NCBI RefSeq assembly: GCF_000429685.1
Contig: NZ_AUCI01000001.1
Location: 310,001-374,000 of the forward strand
DNA length: 64,000 nucleotides
DNA from: Salibacterium aidingense DSM 18341
GTDB lineage: Bacteria; Bacillota; Bacilli; Bacillales; Marinococcaceae
Direction of reading: 5' to 3'
Part shown: in pieces, positions 25,379-33,763 of the stretch
How the letters are laid out: each line of letters begins with the position of its first letter
How positions within the stretch are numbered: position 1 is the stretch's first letter
The notes under the pieces: model-generated
Seen by the model: the letters and a program-made list of their open reading frames with translations, nothing else
What the model was told of the DNA's origin: nothing
Databases searched by the model: none
Translations under genes and position numbers: made by a program

Positions 25379-26476
25379 TTAACCAATACGACATTCTTCT
25401 AAAATAGAGTCATTTAGCTTACACCCAAGTCCAGGTTCTTCTGGTAAGGTATAATAGCCGTCAATTACTTCAATAGGCTCCTCCCAAATCGTCGAAAGGG
25501 ATTCATAACAATTCTCCACCATCGGTACATTGGGAGAAGCTGCAGCGAGCTGAACATGCAGTTTTTGCTGTACATTCGTGTGGGGGATGACTTCTAGATC
25601 ATAACACCTAGCTAAAGCTGCTACATCTAACCATTCATCTATACCAGAAAGCTTCGTTGCATCAGCTTGAACAATGTCAACGGCTCCTGATTCTATATAA
25701 TCACGAAAGTCATATTTAGTATAAATAGTTTCTCCAGCAGCCACAGGGATATCAAGGTCTCTTGCGAGAATAGCGTGATCCCTTTTATTAAATGGATTCA
25801 TTGGTTCTTCTAACCAATAAATATCAAATTCTTCTAACCGTCTTCCCCAAACTTTCGCTGTTTTTAAATCCCAGACTGTATTGACATCTGTCATCAATTT
25901 TACGTTGGACGGAATAGCGTCCCGCACGGCTTTGACTCTTTCATAGTCTTCTCTGGGATCCGGCCTGCCCAATTTCATTTTCACTGCATCAAAACCACGG
26001 TCAATTAGCTTATTCATATCCTCTATTAATTCATCGGTAGATGCTCCGAGCCAGCCCCCATCTGTATTATAGGCTTTCACTTTATTTTTTACCGGTCCGA
26101 GATATTTCCATAACGGCATATTTGATACTTTCAGGCGAATATCCCAAAGAGCCAGGTTTACAGCACAAAGCCCTACACGAGTGACCCCAACTTGACCGAT
26201 AAAATGATTTGTATAATGCAATTCATTTAATAATTTCTTATGCATTAATGGATCTTTGTTCATTAAGAGAGCAGCATAGTTATCATCAATAATGGCCTGA
26301 ACGGCTCGAGTACCCTTCGTATAGTTCCAGTTAAATCCCCAGCCGGAGATGCCTTCCTCTGTATCGATACGTACGACAACAAATTCTACAGAATCAAGTT
26401 TGGTCTGAGAATCAGTAATAGCTTTTTGCTTTAACGGAATATCTAATAAATACGTTTCAACATTGTTAATTTTCAC
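25379..26476 (-). CDS. Enolase-superfamily sugar-acid dehydratase (mandelate racemase group)
   Basis: A 365-residue enzyme. The KxK acid-base motif is AVKMKLG near residue 158; metal ligands are Asp in TDVNTVW, Glu in YWLEEP and Glu in AAGETIY; a catalytic-type His is in VIPHTN. The family abstracts the proton alpha to a carboxylate and here most likely dehydrates an aldonate. I chose GTG 26476, nine bases after AAGGAG that overlaps the previous stop; an ATG at 26500 lacks a site. With an FAH hydrolase and SDR in the same operon it resembles L-fuconate and L-rhamnonate routes, but the substrate is not proven. Confidence 0.88.
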   Translation of the reverse strand: MKINNVETYLLDIPLKQKAITDSQTKLDSVEFVVVRIDTEEGISGWGFNWNYTKGTRAVQAIIDDNYAALLMNKDPLMHKKLLNELHYTNHFIGQVGVTRVGLCAVNLALWDIRLKVSNMPLWKYLGPVKNKVKAYNTDGGWLGASTDELIEDMNKLIDRGFDAVKMKLGRPDPREDYERVKAVRDAIPSNVKLMTDVNTVWDLKTAKVWGRRLEEFDIYWLEEPMNPFNKRDHAILARDLDIPVAAGETIYTKYDFRDYIESGAVDIVQADATKLSGIDEWLDVAALARCYDLEVIPHTNVQQKLHVQLAAASPNVPMVENCYESLSTIWEEPIEVIDGYYTLPEEPGLGCKLNDSILEECRIG

Positions 26477-26489
26477 CGTGTTTCTCTCC

Positions 26490-27380
26490 TTATTTTTCAT
26501 TTGTGAAAGTATTGGTTAATGTGCCTAGTTTTTCAATTTCTACCGAAACAGTATCCCCGGCCTTTAGATAGCTACGTTCTCCTTCAGGAGCGCCTAACAT
26601 GACTCCTTCGGGTGTGCCTGTAAGTATTACATCTCCAGGTGCAAGCGTCATATGTTTCGAAATGTAACTTATGATTTGCTGACAAGTAAAAATCATATCT
26701 GAAGTGTTAGACTTCTGTTTGACTTCGTCATTTACTCTTGTTTCCAGGGATAAATGCTGCGGATCCTCAATTTCATCAGCTGTAACAAGATAGGGGCCGA
26801 TTGGGCTGAAATCATCACAAGTCTTACCGAGCAACCATTGCGGAGTCCGCATTTGTAGATCACGAGCGGATACATCATTTGCTGTGCAATAACCGAATAC
26901 ATAGTCCAATGACTCCGATTCTGGGACATCTTTTGCTGTCTTCCCAATAACTACTGCCAATTCCACCTCATAATCTACTTTTCCGGTTACTTTGGGTATA
27001 GCAATATCCTTATTGTGTCCTGTAAGTGTGTTGTTGAACTTATTAAACAGTATTGGTACCTCAGGGTAAGAGGCTCCTGTTTCATCTGCATGGCGTTGAT
27101 AATTTAATCCCACACATATGATTTTACTTGGGTTAGGAACAGCTGGACCAAAGTCACAATCCTGAATCGAATAAAAGTAAGATGAATCTTCCTGTGTAGG
27201 GAGTTGATCTATATACGGCTGAAGAGCTTCAGAACTATCCGTTTGTAGTAAATCGCTTACATTATTAGGAATATTACTATCAGGAAAGCGCTTTAACGCT
27301 TCTGAAATGTTTACTATTCTCCCATTCTGTTCCACACCTAGTTGTTCGGTTCCGTTATTTTGCAAATGACAAAATTTCAA
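26490..27380 (-). CDS. Fumarylacetoacetate hydrolase (FAH) family protein
   Basis: A 296-residue protein. Family motifs are ICVGLNYQRHADETG, PILFNKFNNTLTG, a metal-binding EVELAVVIGKTAKDV, YCTANDVSARDLQ and the late ILTGTPEGVM. Members hydrolyse or decarboxylate small dioxo acids, including 2,4-diketo-3-deoxy sugar acids. The start codon is TTG 27380 with AGGTGGG upstream. It lies between the SDR and dehydratase genes, with 21 and 13 bases between them. In the diketo-hydrolase route the expected products are pyruvate and a hydroxy acid. Confidence 0.88.
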   Translation of the reverse strand: MKFCHLQNNGTEQLGVEQNGRIVNISEALKRFPDSNIPNNVSDLLQTDSSEALQPYIDQLPTQEDSSYFYSIQDCDFGPAVPNPSKIICVGLNYQRHADETGASYPEVPILFNKFNNTLTGHNKDIAIPKVTGKVDYEVELAVVIGKTAKDVPESESLDYVFGYCTANDVSARDLQMRTPQWLLGKTCDDFSPIGPYLVTADEIEDPQHLSLETRVNDEVKQKSNTSDMIFTCQQIISYISKHMTLAPGDVILTGTPEGVMLGAPEGERSYLKAGDTVSVEIEKLGTLTNTFTNEK

Positions 27381-27401
27381 TTTAACCCACCTCTCGATAA
27401 A

Positions 27402-28172
27402 TCAAGCATTTTTTCCAAACACCACCCCTCCATCGATATAAAGGGGGGATCCCATCATAAATTTTGATTGGTCCGAGGCCAAAAATAAGGCCGCAGAGGC
27501 CACATCCTCAGGTTTTCCAAGCTCACCAGACAGTTGACGCTTTTTAATTTTTTCTATTGCCCCCTCAGCATCAGAAGAATCTTTTAAATACCCTTCCACA
27601 AACGGAGTAAGAATGGTGCCTGGAAGTAAAGCATTCACCCGAATATTAAAAGGGGCATAATCCACCTGCATCGATTTTGTAAGTGATAAAACAGCCCCTT
27701 TTGTAGCTGCATAAGAAGCTCTATCGGCAAGACCAACTTCTGCTATACAGGAAGACATATTAATAATTGATCCGGATTCAGACTCCATCATGTATGGCAG
27801 TACATATTTACTTGGAAGGAAAACACCTTTAATGTTTACGTTGATAATATGATCCCACTCTTTTTCTTCAATCTTATGAAGAGGATTCACTCCGCTAATA
27901 CCTGCATTATTAAAAAGCACATCAATACCGCCATGTTCATGAACAATCGTTTCCATCATCTCTTTTACTGAAACTGCCTGAGTAGTATCTGCTTGAAAAT
28001 AGTAAGCCTCTCCCCCTTTATGACGAATCCTATTCTTCGTTTCATTCCCTTTGCCTGGATCAATATCATTGACAATAACGGTAGCACCTTCTTCTGCAAA
28101 TAAGAGTGCTGTTTGTCTGCCGATTCCTGAACCCGCACCTGTAATCAGCGTGACTTTATTTTTTAATTGCAT
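27402..28172 (-). CDS. Short-chain dehydrogenase/reductase (sugar-acid type)
   Basis: A 256-residue classical SDR with TGAGSGIGRQTALLF, NDIDPG (an acidic residue that favours NAD), FNNAGISG, Ser in NMSS and YAATK near residue 158. It ends with SPLYIDGGVVFG. Start ATG 28172 has AGGGAGGT six bases upstream; an earlier ATG at 28190 has none. It is the first gene of the minus-strand operon opposite an AraC gene. In the proposed route it would oxidise the 2-keto-3-deoxy acid made by the dehydratase to the diketo acid cleaved by the FAH protein. Confidence 0.9.
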   Translation of the reverse strand: MQLKNKVTLITGAGSGIGRQTALLFAEEGATVIVNDIDPGKGNETKNRIRHKGGEAYYFQADTTQAVSVKEMMETIVHEHGGIDVLFNNAGISGVNPLHKIEEKEWDHIINVNIKGVFLPSKYVLPYMMESESGSIINMSSCIAEVGLADRASYAATKGAVLSLTKSMQVDYAPFNIRVNALLPGTILTPFVEGYLKDSSDAEGAIEKIKKRQLSGELGKPEDVASAALFLASDQSKFMMGSPLYIDGGVVFGKNA

Positions 28173-28346
28173 ATGTAACCTCCCTCCCAAATAAGAAAAA
28201 ACACTTTTGATTTAGACGAGCGTTATTTCTTGTGATATTCTTTTAACTATTCTAGCATTCGGTTTAAGCAATTATAATATGCTTTTATGACTTAAAAGTA
28301 CCTTTTATTAAGGTTATTTTGATTAGGATATAGGAGGTATCCCTTA
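28173..28346. promoter_or_regulatory. Divergent promoter region of the AraC gene and the SDR operon
   Basis: 174 AT-rich bases between divergent genes; promoters for both are expected here. No operator could be fixed with confidence. AGGAGGT-like bases precede the AraC start. Confidence 0.4.
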
Positions 28347-29213
28347 ATGAAACCATTAGTGAAACAACTCGACCCAGAAGGAATACTCCCTTTTTCACTG
28401 GTTTATAACCAGCCAAAGGGGAACAAGGAAGAATTACCAAATCACCTGCATGATTGGTGTGAAGTCATTTACATCCACGAAGGATCAAGTATTTTTTTTA
28501 TTGATCAGACATTTTATGAATTAAAGAAAGGGGATTTAATTCTAGTGCCTCCGAATGTTATTCACCGATCTATATTGGAATCTAATGCCATAGTTACTTC
28601 CACAGCATTGTACTTTCTGCCCACTTCTTCCATTCATGAAACGATAAATCACATGATATTAATGGAACTTTTTTTAAAAGCAAAAAAGAAAAAAACATTT
28701 CGACACTCTCTTGGACCGGAAGAACAGAGAATTGTAGAAAAATATTTAAGCAATATTCATAAAGAGAAAAAAGAAATGAACGAGTTTTGGGAAGAAGCAG
28801 CTTTTACAGAGATTATTCAACTAATGATCCGGTTGAACCGTTGGGTGGATGCTTCAGCTTCCAAAGTTGAAAAAATACCCACAAATTTTGTTTGGATGAA
28901 ACGTGTACTGGACTATGTGGAAGAGCATTTAAGCGAAAACATTCGGTTAGAGGAATTAGCCTCAGAAGCATGCTTAAGTCCCGTGTATTTCAGCAAAAAG
29001 TTTAAACAAACCGTTGGTATAACTGTAAGTGATTTCTTAGTAAAAAAACGTTTACTTAAGGCCAAAGAATTGCTAAAGGAGTCTGACGATAGTATTCAGA
29101 GTATCGCCGAGCGTTCCGGCTATCAAAGTATGCCTCATTTCTATCGCTCGTTTAAAAAAGAAGTCGGCCAAACCCCATCTAAATATCGAAAAAATAGTAT
29201 TTCTAATAATTAA
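28347..29213 (+). CDS. AraC-family transcriptional regulator with cupin sensor
   Basis: A 288-residue regulator. The N-terminal cupin domain includes NHLHDWCEVIYIHEGSS and ELKKGDLILVPPNVIHRS. The C-terminal pair of helix-turn-helix motifs spans about residues 190-285, with LEELASEACLSPVYFSKKFK and IQSIAERSGYQSMPHFYRSF, followed by the family's GQTPSKYR. The start has AGGAGG upstream. It stands between the SDR/FAH/dehydratase operon and the TRAP/alcohol dehydrogenase operon and probably activates both when the sugar acid is present. Confidence 0.92.
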   Translation: MKPLVKQLDPEGILPFSLVYNQPKGNKEELPNHLHDWCEVIYIHEGSSIFFIDQTFYELKKGDLILVPPNVIHRSILESNAIVTSTALYFLPTSSIHETINHMILMELFLKAKKKKTFRHSLGPEEQRIVEKYLSNIHKEKKEMNEFWEEAAFTEIIQLMIRLNRWVDASASKVEKIPTNFVWMKRVLDYVEEHLSENIRLEELASEACLSPVYFSKKFKQTVGITVSDFLVKKRLLKAKELLKESDDSIQSIAERSGYQSMPHFYRSFKKEVGQTPSKYRKNSISNN

Positions 29214-29566
29214 AAATTCAATTGATGGTCTCTAAAGGATACGGATGTTCTTCTTATTCTTTTATGGGAAAGGGAATACCATATTAAAGTTAAAATAAGC
29301 AATAAATAAAATTTTTTAAGCTATAGAATATGTTTTATTACTGTACTAGTATTCATTTTAGAAATAAGTTATGGAAACTCAATATGATTTTGAAAACGGT
29401 TTATTTGTATTGGAGGGAAAAACTTGAAGTTACGAAATCTTTAAGGGAAAGATAGAGAGCAAATTTTGAAAGCGCTACTAATTAGGTTTTATTTATCGGA
29501 ATTATCATAATTCATAAACAAGTTTCTGGCTTAGCAATGTGAAAACGATATTTAGGAGGCATGTAT
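29214..29566 (+). promoter_or_regulatory. Leader of the TRAP transporter operon with a cre site
   Basis: About 350 AT-rich bases with no gene. TGAAAGCGCTACTA at 29467-29480 matches the catabolite response element in 13 of 14 consensus positions, which suggests CcpA control of the TRAP operon. No clear terminator for the AraC gene was seen. Confidence 0.5.
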
Positions 29567-30583
29567 ATGTCAAAGAAGAACTGGTTTATTATGTACATTT
29601 CTACTATAATGATTGGATTTTTAGCAGCATGTGGAGGGTCTACAGAAGATGAAACCTCCGCGACAGAAGATGAAGTGTATGAAATCGACTTTGCTTATGG
29701 TAATCAACCCGGAGAGCCAACGGATCAAGTCGCAAAAAAGTGGAAAGAACTTGCGGAAGAAGAGAGTAATGGAAGAATCAAACTCAACACCTATCCCAGC
29801 TCACAACTTGGGGATGAAGCAGATGTCATCGAGCAGGCTCAATCCGGCAGTAATGTCATTGTTTTAACGGGATATGATTTTTTAATGGATTATGTTCCAG
29901 ATATGGGTATACTAACGGCTCCCTATCTCGTAGATGACTTTGATGAATTATTATATTTAACAACAACGGATTGGTTTCAGGGGTTGGAAAGTGATTTAGA
30001 GGATGAAGGCCTTGGCATTATATCAACAGACAATATTTACGGATCTCGTAATCTAATGACGAAGGAAGAAGTTTTAACACCTGGGGACCTACAAGGTAAA
30101 AGAATTAGAACTCCGGATAATGATATGGCGATCAATTCTTTTGAAGCTCTTGGAGCCTCTCCAACACCTCTTGCTCTTGACGAACTATATCCTTCTCTCC
30201 AACAGGGAGTAGTGGATGGTGCAGAAAATCCCCTGGTTGTCCTGGAAGGAACAAAGACTCATGAAGTCACGGATTACCTTGCTCTAACGGAACATCAAAA
30301 ATTTATTACTCCCTGGGTTGCCGGCACTTCTTTTTTGGAAACCCTTCCAGAAGACATAAGGACAATATTAGAGGATACCGCTGATGAAGCCGCAGCCAAT
30401 TCAGAAGAGCTGGTTAAAGAGTCAAATGAAGAAGTACTAGAAACGTTTGAGGAAGAGGGGATCACTATTCATGAAGTAGATCAGGAGCCTTTTAAAGAGA
30501 AGGCAATGGATATGTACGAAGAAATGGACCAGTGGTCCCCCGAATTATATGAAAAAGTACAGGAACTTCTTAACGAACGTTAA
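29567..30583 (+). CDS. TRAP transporter solute-binding lipoprotein (DctP family)
   Basis: A 338-residue lipoprotein: signal peptide ending in FLAACGG, then the DctP domain. Family motifs include SQLGDEADVIEQAQSG, LQGKRIRTPDNDMAINSFEALGA (only the core RIRTPDN and EALGASPTPL are quoted as diagnostic), where the Arg binds the substrate carboxylate, and ELYPSLQQGVVDGAENP. ATG 29567 has AGGAGG seven bases upstream; ATG 29561 is too close to it. It binds an organic acid, presumably the sugar acid degraded by the divergent operon. A hairpin and 154 bases separate it from the membrane subunit genes. Confidence 0.92.
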   Translation: MSKKNWFIMYISTIMIGFLAACGGSTEDETSATEDEVYEIDFAYGNQPGEPTDQVAKKWKELAEEESNGRIKLNTYPSSQLGDEADVIEQAQSGSNVIVLTGYDFLMDYVPDMGILTAPYLVDDFDELLYLTTTDWFQGLESDLEDEGLGIISTDNIYGSRNLMTKEEVLTPGDLQGKRIRTPDNDMAINSFEALGASPTPLALDELYPSLQQGVVDGAENPLVVLEGTKTHEVTDYLALTEHQKFITPWVAGTSFLETLPEDIRTILEDTADEAAANSEELVKESNEEVLETFEEEGITIHEVDQEPFKEKAMDMYEEMDQWSPELYEKVQELLNER

Positions 30584-30642
30584 AAGGAGAATGTCTTGTA
30601 ATATATATTCAATCTGTGATTTGAACTTTTATATCTCTCCGG

Positions 30643-30665
30643 AGCTCCTCTAATATAGAGGAGCT
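30643..30665 (+). other. Intergenic hairpin after the DctP gene
   Basis: A perfect 10-bp stem, AGCTCCTCTA (30643-30652) with TAGAGGAGCT (30656-30665), and a three-base loop. There is no strong T-run, so partial termination or mRNA stabilisation is likely, giving more binding protein than membrane subunits. Confidence 0.6.
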
Positions 30666-30737
30666 TGCTTCCTTCAAATAAGGCAGCTACAGAAAGATGA
30701 TTACTTCTTATTAAGAATAGTAGAGGGGGTACGTGCT

Positions 30738-31223
30738 TTGAAAATTTTGAAACACTTTCGAGATATAGATGATTATATAATTACCGCAGCTCTTATAGGA
30801 ACCATCTTGGTTGTTAGTGCAAATATTTTTTTACGTTATGTTTTTAATAGTCCAATTACTTGGACGGAAGAAGTAAGTGTGTGTCTATATATTTATGTTA
30901 CCTTTTTTGGAGTAAGCTCTGCGATGAAACGAAACAAACACGTCGGCATTGATTATATTATTCGCAAGCTGCCATCTTCTCTTAGGTATATCCTGCAATG
31001 GATACGTCTTATCGTAATCTTTCTAATTATACTCTTTATTTTTGTCTTCTTAGGTTTTCAATTTGCACTAAGCTCAACTGGTCAAACCTCTGTCCTGGAC
31101 ATCAGTAATGTATTTATTTACCTGGCAGTCCCCCTTGGAGGAACGTTAACTCTTATACATTTAACATATGTTATATATAAACGTAATCATTACTATATAA
31201 AATCTGACAGGGGAGTTTATTAG
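30738..31223 (+). CDS. TRAP transporter small membrane subunit (DctQ family)
   Basis: A 161-residue protein with four hydrophobic segments. The family motifs are NIFLRYVFNSPITWTEEVS near residue 30 and a central MKRNKHVGIDYI. The start is TTG 30738 with GAGGGGGT about eight bases upstream. It joins the large subunit DctM in a sodium-driven secondary transporter for organic acids. The DctM gene starts two bases after its stop. Confidence 0.9.
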   Translation: MKILKHFRDIDDYIITAALIGTILVVSANIFLRYVFNSPITWTEEVSVCLYIYVTFFGVSSAMKRNKHVGIDYIIRKLPSSLRYILQWIRLIVIFLIILFIFVFLGFQFALSSTGQTSVLDISNVFIYLAVPLGGTLTLIHLTYVIYKRNHYYIKSDRGVY

Positions 31224-31225
31224 CG

Positions 31226-32512
31226 ATGGAACTGTTCATTACATTGCTCATCATATTAGTCAGTCTCGTATTAAATATCCCTATTGCATTGTCGCTGATC
31301 GCTGGAACTGCCTATTATTTTTTCTTTTCGACTGTTCCAAATACCATATTAGTTCAGAGAATGGTGGAAGGAGCTGTTTCATTCCCATTACTGGCAATCC
31401 TTTTTTTCATAACGACTGGAAATTTGATGAACTACACTGGTATCACTTCCCGTCTATTAGAATTTGCACAATTACTTACGAGACATATGACCGGAGGGCT
31501 TGCTAAAGTAAATGTGCTGTTAAGTACATTAATGGGCGGATTGTCAGGATCCAATATTGCAGATGCCGCCATGCAGTCAAAAATACTTGTTCCAACCATG
31601 GAAAGAAAAGGGTATGATAAGGGCTTTGCAACAGCCTTAACAGCTGCAACTTCACTTATCACACCAATTTTACCTCCCGGGATTGCTTTAATTCTGTTTG
31701 GGTTTATAGGAAATGTATCGGTCGGTGCCTTATTTATTGCTGGTATAGTTCCTGGTTTAATGTTGGCTTTATTCATATTAATTTTCGCCCACTATAGCTC
31801 TAAATATAGAAACTTTGAAACAAGCAATAAACAACCGGCAGCGCGGCCAAAAGAGATCGCCTCCGGCTTTAAACACGTAATCCTGGCATTGCTTTTACCA
31901 ATAATCATTATTGGAGGACTGCGCATTGGTGTGTTCGGGCCCTCCGAAGCAGGTGCCATTGCCGTGTTGTATGCACTTTTTTTAGGGTTAATTATTTATC
32001 GCGAAACAAAACTGCCACAACTAGTTCAGGCATTGCTGGATAGTGCACAAACAACGGCAGTTATTGTTTTAATTATATCAGGGGCTTCCGCATTTAGTTG
32101 GATATTGATTAACGAACAAGTACCACAACAACTAACTGAGTTTGTCGTTCATTACATAAATAGTACCTTTATGTTTTTTGCGGTAGCAGCAGTTTTTCTC
32201 CTTATTGCAGGAATGATTGTGGAAGGTAATGTTTTGATTATGATCCTAACACCACTTTTTATGCCCATCCTGCCCACCTATGATATTGACCCTGTTCATT
32301 TTGGTATTTTTTTCATTTTCACTGTAAGTGTTGGTACTATCACTCCACCCATCGGTACGATTTTGTTCACTACTAGCTCCATAACAGGTGTGCATATTGA
32401 AAAGCTAATAAAAGAAATACTGCCATTTTATTTTATTTTGTTTTTAGCAATCATTATCATTGCGTATATTCCGGAAATCTCCCTTTGGCTTCCAAATCTT
32501 TTAAGTGGTTAA
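31226..32512 (+). CDS. TRAP transporter large membrane subunit (DctM family)
   Basis: A 428-residue membrane protein with about twelve hydrophobic segments. Motifs include FPLLAILFFITTGNLMN, GGLSGSNIADAAMQSK, TPILPPGIALILFGF and the late TVSVGTITPPIGTILF. It forms the transport path together with DctQ. A GGGGAG ribosome site lies inside the end of the DctQ gene. The operon continues with a zinc alcohol dehydrogenase gene after 84 bases. Confidence 0.92.
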   Translation: MELFITLLIILVSLVLNIPIALSLIAGTAYYFFFSTVPNTILVQRMVEGAVSFPLLAILFFITTGNLMNYTGITSRLLEFAQLLTRHMTGGLAKVNVLLSTLMGGLSGSNIADAAMQSKILVPTMERKGYDKGFATALTAATSLITPILPPGIALILFGFIGNVSVGALFIAGIVPGLMLALFILIFAHYSSKYRNFETSNKQPAARPKEIASGFKHVILALLLPIIIIGGLRIGVFGPSEAGAIAVLYALFLGLIIYRETKLPQLVQALLDSAQTTAVIVLIISGASAFSWILINEQVPQQLTEFVVHYINSTFMFFAVAAVFLLIAGMIVEGNVLIMILTPLFMPILPTYDIDPVHFGIFFIFTVSVGTITPPIGTILFTTSSITGVHIEKLIKEILPFYFILFLAIIIIAYIPEISLWLPNLLSG

Positions 32513-32596
32513 CTATTTTCAGGATCATACAAGGGTCACGTCGTCTATATTGGTTTCAGAGTGATTCATTCCACAAATATAGAAGGAGTTGAGAAA

Positions 32597-33592
32597 ATGA
32601 AACAAATTGTCTGCCAAGAGCCTAATGTTTTAGAGGAAAAGCATACAGCACTTCCCACTATCCAAGAAAAAGAAATACTCCTTAAAATCAAACGGATTGG
32701 TATATGCGGCACCGATCTACACGCTTATAAAGGGAATCAGCCCTTTTTTCAATATCCCCGTGTGCTCGGCCATGAAATTTCCGGAGAAATTGAGGAACCT
32801 AATGGCTTTACAGCTTTCAAAAAGGGGGACCGTGCTGCGGTTATCCCATACATCGCATGCGGTTCCTGCCATCCCTGCCTCAAGGGAAAAAGGAATTGCT
32901 GTCAAAACCTGGAGGTGATAGGGGTTCATCGTGATGGCGGGATGAGTGAATATTTAGCTGTTCCAGCAGAAAATATCATTCTAACAAATGATCTCTCCTT
33001 CGAAGAAGCTGCTCTACTTGAACCTCTCAGTATCGGAATGCATGCTATCACAAGATCACGTTTGCAAAAAGACGATACCGTAGTTGTAATTGGGGCAGGC
33101 CCCATCGGACTCGGAGCAGGATTATTTGCCAAACAAAACGGAAACAAAGTGATTATCCTTGATCAATCCAGGGAAAGGCTTCAATTCGCAAAAAAATGGA
33201 CCGGAGCAGACGATATCATCACAGTAGATGGCACTGCTGAAAAAGCTCTGCAAAACAAGGCCGATATTGTCTTTGACGCTACAGGAAGCAGGCAGTCCAT
33301 GATTCAGGCATTTGAGTATGTATCCTATGGCGGTACTCTCGTATATGTGGGACTCGTTAAAGACAATATCACGTTTTTTGATCCCGACTTTCATAAAAAA
33401 GAAATCACTCTAATGGGCAGCCGCAATGCTGGATTAGAAGATTTTAAAAAAGTCAAACAAGCTATTCAAAATGGCAGCGTGGGTATTGAATCTTATACAA
33501 CACATCGTATTAGTTTTGATAAACTTAAGGATGAGTATCAATCATTATATCATCCAAAAGAGAACATGATTAAAGCTTTAGTAACGCTCTAA
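32597..33592 (+). CDS. Zinc-dependent alcohol/polyol dehydrogenase
   Basis: A 331-residue medium-chain dehydrogenase. Catalytic zinc ligands are Cys in GICGTDLHAYKG and His-Glu in LGHEISGE; structural zinc cysteines are in CGSCHPCLKGKRNCC; the cofactor motif is VIGAGPIGLGAGLFA. It resembles L-galactonate or L-threonate type and sorbitol-type oxidoreductases (RspB/YjjN). ATG 32597 follows AAGGAG by eight bases; the frame opens 12 codons earlier without a site. As the last gene of the TRAP operon it probably oxidises the imported acid or a product of the divergent operon. Confidence 0.88.
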   Translation: MKQIVCQEPNVLEEKHTALPTIQEKEILLKIKRIGICGTDLHAYKGNQPFFQYPRVLGHEISGEIEEPNGFTAFKKGDRAAVIPYIACGSCHPCLKGKRNCCQNLEVIGVHRDGGMSEYLAVPAENIILTNDLSFEEAALLEPLSIGMHAITRSRLQKDDTVVVIGAGPIGLGAGLFAKQNGNKVIILDQSRERLQFAKKWTGADDIITVDGTAEKALQNKADIVFDATGSRQSMIQAFEYVSYGGTLVYVGLVKDNITFFDPDFHKKEITLMGSRNAGLEDFKKVKQAIQNGSVGIESYTTHRISFDKLKDEYQSLYHPKENMIKALVTL

Positions 33593-33673
33593 AAGCAGAT
33601 GAAATCTTATAAGTCTATCGCCTTTGTTCCAGCATTTAAGGATGTGACGGGCGTCCCATATGAATAGAGGAAA

Positions 33674-33708
33674 AAAACCCTGCTGCGTTTTTCGCGAGGC
33701 AGGGTTTT
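33674..33708. terminator. Bidirectional terminator between the ADH gene and the M20 gene
   Basis: A perfect 10-bp stem, AAAACCCTGC (33674-33683) with GCAGGGTTTT (33699-33708). A- and T-runs flank it on both sides. Confidence 0.85.
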
Positions 33709-33731
33709 CCACTTTTCAACTAACTATACTT

Positions 33732-33762
33732 CATTCGACAAATTCCGGGTGGTGACAGGCAC
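33732..33762 (-). repeat. 3'-end repeat element, copy 6
   Basis: Minus strand GTGCCTGTCACCACCCGG, then AATTTGTCGAATG. It begins one base after the TAA stop of the M20 gene and ends 23 bases before the terminator. Confidence 0.9.
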
Positions 33763-33763
33763 G

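Noticed and set aside
27285-27305. cre-like GGAAAGCGCTTTAACG
   Set aside because: It lies inside the FAH-family coding sequence, far from any promoter, and encodes ordinary residues (KRFPDS on the minus strand).
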